64,000 nucleotides of DNA from Psychromarinibacter sp048262455 (GTDB lineage: Bacteria; Pseudomonadota; Alphaproteobacteria; Rhodobacterales; Rhodobacteraceae): positions 124,001 to 188,000 of the forward strand of contig JBLXFD010000004.1 in the NCBI GenBank assembly GCA_048262455.1, written 5' to 3'. The notes under the pieces are model-generated. The model saw only the letters and a program-made list of their open reading frames with translations. It did not search any database and was not told the DNA's origin. The position numbers and the translations under genes are program-made. Shown piece after piece: positions 60,644 through 64,000 of the stretch; the first letter of the stretch is position 1, and each line of letters starts with the position of its first letter.

Positions 60644-61105
60644 TCACAGCAGCTGCTCGAGGATCAGGCCCTGGAACAGCGACAGCTCCAGCAGCCAGAT
60701 GAACACCCCCCAGAGCACCACGAAGGTCCCCGCCCCGGCGAAAACGGCGTTCTTCCAGCTGTCGCGGCTGGAGAACCGCACGAAGGCGGCCACCAGCACC
60801 GGCCCGCCGAGGATGAAGCCGAAGCCCAGCAGCGCAACCGCGAAGCCGCCCAGCCAGGCGAAGGCCTGCAGTTCTGTCTGCCGGTCGGGCGGCGCGCCCT
60901 CGGCGGCGGGGGCGATCTTCTCCGGCGGCTGTTTCGGCCGGCGCAGGTCCATCACCAGTTGCGCCAGGCACAGCAGCAGCCCCGGAACGCCCACCAGCAG
61001 CGGCATGAAGGCGGCCTTGGACGGCAGGCTCAGCGACAGCAGGCAGGCACCGCCGAACAGGCCCGCCATGACCGCCGTGGTCGCGATGCGTCCGCTAAAC
61101 GTCAT
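60644..61105 (-). CDS. tctB: Tripartite tricarboxylate transporter small subunit (TctB)
   Basis: 153 residues, four predicted membrane helices, the usual TctB length. Its ATG lies inside the 3' end of tctA (11-base overlap), so translation is coupled. Works with TctA at 61095 and an extracytoplasmic TctC, but no TctC gene is seen in this operon. Confidence 0.9.
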   Translation of the reverse strand: MTFSGRIATTAVMAGLFGGACLLSLSLPSKAAFMPLLVGVPGLLLCLAQLVMDLRRPKQPPEKIAPAAEGAPPDRQTELQAFAWLGGFAVALLGFGFILGGPVLVAAFVRFSSRDSWKNAVFAGAGTFVVLWGVFIWLLELSLFQGLILEQLL

Positions 61106-62609
61106 AATGCACCTCCTTGGACGCGGCGGACGCGTTGTACTGCCGCCAGATGTAGGCGCCGATGGTCAGCAGGATCATCGCGATGAACACGAGGCTGAGC
61201 GGGCGCAGGAAGAAGGTCGGCCCCCAGATCGCCAGCGCCTTGTGGATCGAGTCCTCGGCGATAGCGCCCAGCACCAGCCCGATCACGAAGGGCGGGCGCG
61301 GCCAGCCGTACTTCTTCAGGAAGTAGCCCAGCACCCCGATGGCCACGAGCAGCACCATGTTCTCCCAGGCGGCCTCTGACAGGTAGGCGCCGAGGAAGGC
61401 CAGCACCAGAACGAAGGGGATCAGCAGCGCGCCGCGCACGAAGACCAGCAGCGAGAAGGCCGGCGCCATCAGCAGGAACACGAAGACCGACAGGAAGTTC
61501 GCTAGCGCCAGCGCCCAGATCAGCGACCAGACGAGGTTCATGCCGGTCAGCGCGATATGCGGGCCCGGCTGGATGCCCAGCATGACGAAGGCGCCGATCA
61601 GGATCGCCATGCCCGAGGAGCCGGGAACGCCGAAGAACAGCGTCGGCAGCAGCGAGCCGCCTTCCTTGGAGTTGTTCGCCGTCTCGGGCGCGATCACGCC
61701 GCGCACGTCGCCCTTGCCGAACTGCGAGGGGTCCTTGGCGCTTTGCACCGCGTGGCCGTAGCACAGCCAGGAGGCCGCATCGCCGCCAAGGCCGGGAATC
61801 GCGCCGATCGCCGCGCCCAGCACCGAGGTGCGCAGCGACAGCCAGGGGTGGCGGAAGACGTCGAGGATGCCGTCAAGCACCTGGCGGATGTCGTAGCGGT
61901 GGGCCTTGCCCTCGACCTCCGAGATCGCGCCGCCCTTGACCCCGAGCGCCAGCATCTCGGGCACCGCGAACAGCCCCAGCACCGCCGCCACCACGCTGAC
62001 CCCCTCCCAAAGGAACAGCTGGTCGAAGGTGAAGCGCTGCGATCCGGTGTGGGGGTCCAGCCCGACGAGGCTAACGAGGATACCGAGGAAGCCCACCGCG
62101 ATCCCCTTGATGAGCGACCGCCCCGAGAGCATGGCGATGAAGGTGATGCCGAACAGCGCAAGCAGGAAGAACTCCGCCGGCGAGAACGCCAGCACCACCG
62201 GGCGCAGCACCGGCAGCATCAGCGCGAGGAACAGCGCGCCGATCACGCCGCCGACCCCCGAGGCGCCCAGCGAGGCCCCCAGCGCACGCCCCGCCTCGCC
62301 CCGCTGGGCCATGGGGTAGCCGTCGACGATTGTGGCGGCGTCGGGCCCGGTTCCGGGCACGCCGAACAGGATCGAGGGGATCGAGCCGCCGGTATGCACC
62401 ACTGCGTGCATCGCCAGCAGGAAGACCGCGCCCGCAAGCGGGTCCATGCCGAAGACGAAGGGGATCAGCAGCACGATCCCCAGCTTGCCCCCCAGCCCCG
62501 GCACCGCCCCGAAAAACATCCCGATGGGGATGGCCAGGATGATCAGCCCCATCAGGTAGGGCGATGTGACGATGTCGACGAGCGGGCCGAAGATTGCCGC
62601 CATGTCCAT
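61095..62609 (-). CDS. tctA: Tripartite tricarboxylate transporter large subunit (TctA)
   Basis: Polytopic inner-membrane protein, 504 residues. TctA features: PGLGGKLGIVLLIPFVFGMD, FGVPGTGPDAATIVDGYP, GKGDVRGVIAPETANNSKEG and TLFFGVPGSSGMAILIGAF. ATG 62609 has GGAGG nine bases upstream. First gene of the seven-gene leftward operon. Compared with the TctA half of the fusion at 25860 it is collinear but clearly distinct. Confidence 0.93.
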   Translation of the reverse strand: MDMAAIFGPLVDIVTSPYLMGLIILAIPIGMFFGAVPGLGGKLGIVLLIPFVFGMDPLAGAVFLLAMHAVVHTGGSIPSILFGVPGTGPDAATIVDGYPMAQRGEAGRALGASLGASGVGGVIGALFLALMLPVLRPVVLAFSPAEFFLLALFGITFIAMLSGRSLIKGIAVGFLGILVSLVGLDPHTGSQRFTFDQLFLWEGVSVVAAVLGLFAVPEMLALGVKGGAISEVEGKAHRYDIRQVLDGILDVFRHPWLSLRTSVLGAAIGAIPGLGGDAASWLCYGHAVQSAKDPSQFGKGDVRGVIAPETANNSKEGGSLLPTLFFGVPGSSGMAILIGAFVMLGIQPGPHIALTGMNLVWSLIWALALANFLSVFVFLLMAPAFSLLVFVRGALLIPFVLVLAFLGAYLSEAAWENMVLLVAIGVLGYFLKKYGWPRPPFVIGLVLGAIAEDSIHKALAIWGPTFFLRPLSLVFIAMILLTIGAYIWRQYNASAASKEVHYDV

Positions 62610-62804
62610 ATGCTGTCTCCTCCCGTCCGGCACCGCGATGCCGGTCCCCTGACGCTAGGAAGTCGCGGCCCATCCTACAAACAATTGTGGACCGGCGTTC
62701 TTTCATTCGGAACCGCACTCACTGCCCCGTTGCCTTGGAGCGGCACGGGTTCACTGTCACGTAAAGGCCGGGCGCCGCGCCGGCAGGCAGCAGGAGTGAC
62801 CGGC

Positions 62805-63671
62805 ATGGAAGTTGGATTTATCGGCCTTGGCGCCATGGGCGCGGCGATGGCGAAACACGTGATGGCGGCGGGACATACGGTGCTGGGCTTTGACGCCGAT
62901 GCCGCGGCGCTGAAGGCGGCGGAGGAGACCGGGGTGCGCGCCGCCGCCGGGCTGGACGAGATCGCCCGGCAGGCCGCGGTGGTTGTGGTGGTGGTCGCCA
63001 CCGACGCCCAGAGCGAAAGCGTGGTGACGGCCCTGCTGGAGGCCGAGCCGCGCCAGGGCAGCACCATCGTCGTGGCTGCCACCAACCACCCGCGCACGAT
63101 GATCGACCTGCACGCGCGCTGCGCGGCGCAGGGCGTGGGCTTCGTCGACGCGCCGGTGTGCTACGGGTTGCAGGGCGCGAAGAACGGCGACCTGATTTCG
63201 CTTTGCGGCGGCGCCGGGGCAGACATCGCTGCCGTCACCCCCGTGCTCATGGCCTATTCGCGCAGCGTCGAGCATCTGGGCCCTCCGGGCTCGGGCCAGT
63301 TGGGCAAGACCTGCAACAACATGATGCACTGGGCCGCCTGTGTGGCCAATTACGAAGTGCTGGCGCTCGCCAAGTCCTGCGGCATCGACGCGCAGGCCAT
63401 GCGCGAGACGCTGCTGAAATGCCCGGCCCGCAACACCACGCTGGAACGCTGGGACACCTCGCGTTTCACCTGGCATGAAAAGGACATGGACGTGGCCCTG
63501 TCGCTCAGCCAGCAGGCCGGGCTGCCCCTGCCCCTGTTCGGCGCGGTGGACCAGCTGGTCAAGCGGCTCGGTCCCGACCGGGTGCGCGCCCTGCTGCACG
63601 AGGAAACGGCGGAATACCTGGGGCTTCCCATCGTCCCGCGGAGCCTGGAGGAAGTGACCGGGCGCGAATGA
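62805..63671 (+). CDS. 3-hydroxyisobutyrate dehydrogenase-family oxidoreductase
   Basis: NAD(P)-dependent beta-hydroxyacid dehydrogenase, 288 residues. N-terminal GFIGLGAMGAAMAKHV, substrate segment DAPVCYGLQGAKNGDL (DAPVSGG is commoner), catalytic Lys in LGKTCNNMMH. Family substrates include 3-hydroxyisobutyrate, tartronate semialdehyde and 6-phosphogluconate. AGGAG precedes the ATG by eight bases. Divergent from the tctA operon across 195 bases that hold an ACAATTGT palindrome (62681-62688) and no gene. Confidence 0.9.
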   Translation: MEVGFIGLGAMGAAMAKHVMAAGHTVLGFDADAAALKAAEETGVRAAAGLDEIARQAAVVVVVVATDAQSESVVTALLEAEPRQGSTIVVAATNHPRTMIDLHARCAAQGVGFVDAPVCYGLQGAKNGDLISLCGGAGADIAAVTPVLMAYSRSVEHLGPPGSGQLGKTCNNMMHWAACVANYEVLALAKSCGIDAQAMRETLLKCPARNTTLERWDTSRFTWHEKDMDVALSLSQQAGLPLPLFGAVDQLVKRLGPDRVRALLHEETAEYLGLPIVPRSLEEVTGRE

Positions 63672-63702
63672 AGCCCGTTCCGCCATGTGAACCGGCGTAC
63701 CG

Positions 63703-63731
63703 TTGACGGGAATTTTCCGCCTTGTTAGCGT
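63703..63731 (+). promoter_or_regulatory. Candidate sigma-70-type promoter
   Basis: TTGACG (63703-63708) and TAGCGT (63726-63731) separated by 17 bases, upstream of the gene starting at 63759. The -10 box is a weak match, so moderate confidence. Confidence 0.45.
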
Positions 63732-63758
63732 TTCCCCGAACCACAGGGAGGACAGCGG

Positions 63759-64000
63759 ATGTCAGAGACCTCCGAGACCGGCGCAGGCGTCGGACACAAC
63801 AGCGAACAGCGCGAAAAGGTCGTCTGGGAACGCTGGACGAAGAAGCGCACCTTCGTGCGGGCGCTGGAAGGCACCTACGGCGAGCTGAAGGAAGAGCTGT
63901 ACAGCCAGCCCCGGGTCTACCGGACCTCGGACATGAAGTGGAAGGGCGGGCCGCACAACTTCGGCAAGAAGGTGATCAACCCGCAGGCCAACCGCGTCGC
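63759..64000 (+). CDS. Unidentified protein, 3' partial (possibly cupin-type)
   Basis: About 80 residues are visible before the window ends. ATG 63759 has GGGAGGA upstream. The product starts MSETSETGAGVGHNSEQREK, then a charged helix and YRTSDMKWKGGPHNFGKKV. The end resembles the lead-in of cupin-type dioxygenase-like proteins of catabolic operons, but the metal-binding motifs would lie beyond the edge, so no function is assigned. Confidence 0.6.
   Translation, partial: MSETSETGAGVGHNSEQREKVVWERWTKKRTFVRALEGTYGELKEELYSQPRVYRTSDMKWKGGPHNFGKKVINPQANRV

Noticed and set aside
1..64000. CRISPR arrays, rRNA, tRNA or riboswitches
   Set aside because: No regularly spaced repeats and no recognisable RNA genes or riboswitch cores were noticed on reading; absence was not tested by a covariance search.

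Overview
This 64-kb window is a G+C-rich (roughly two thirds by eye), densely packed stretch of bacterial chromosome or megaplasmid. ATGA/GTGA start-stop overlaps, short operons, several importer families (NitT/TauT ABC, tripartite tricarboxylate, TAXI-TRAP, Dpp-type ABC) and many molybdenum hydroxylases and decarboxylases suggest an alphaproteobacterium, probably a Rhodobacteraceae-type metabolic generalist. That placement is inference; no rRNA, tRNA or marker gene is present. No CRISPR array was seen.

Left part (1-13.6 kb): the end of a carbohydrate ABC importer; a TetR regulator divergent from an operon with a NitT/TauT-type ABC importer, a creatininase-family amidohydrolase, two short-chain dehydrogenases and an agmatinase-family ureohydrolase; then a GntR regulator heading a second NitT/TauT-type importer operon, divergent from a fumarylacetoacetase-family hydrolase.

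Centre (13.6-47.9 kb): two catabolic modules separated by a cluster of related IS6-like elements in one orientation: a fragment at 13.6-13.9 kb, a solo end at 30.6 kb, a deleted copy at 30.8-31.4 kb, an intact copy at 33.6-34.4 kb and a remnant at 47.8 kb. Module 1 (13.9-30.5 kb) has two molybdenum hydroxylase large subunits, one 2Fe-2S subunit and one FAD subunit, a signal-less NMT1-type protein, UbiX, a UbiD-family decarboxylase, a GntR regulator, TctC, a TctA-TctB fusion, a thiamine-diphosphate enzyme and an alpha/beta hydrolase. Module 2 (34.5-47.7 kb) has an FAD monooxygenase, an alpha/beta hydrolase, a TAXI-TRAP importer, an enoyl-CoA hydratase-type protein, a third hydroxylase large subunit, a second UbiD, an IclR regulator, a dienelactone hydrolase, a VOC protein and a LuxR-type regulator. 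Between them lie a truncated serine recombinase and a less G+C-rich orphan gene. The inferred theme is uptake of aromatic or heteroaromatic acids, hydroxylation by a Mo enzyme, prFMN-dependent decarboxylation and hydrolytic ring-product processing; one Fe-S/FAD pair and one UbiX may serve both modules.

Right part (48-64 kb): a gamma-glutamyltransferase with a Dpp-type peptide importer, divergent from a ROK regulator and a fused two-domain peptide ABC ATPase; then a seven-gene leftward operon (TctA, TctB, ornithine-cyclodeaminase family, 4,5-dihydroxyphthalate-decarboxylase-like protein, two class II aldolase-family proteins, AroE), divergent from a 3-hydroxyisobutyrate-dehydrogenase-family gene and a partial gene at the right edge.
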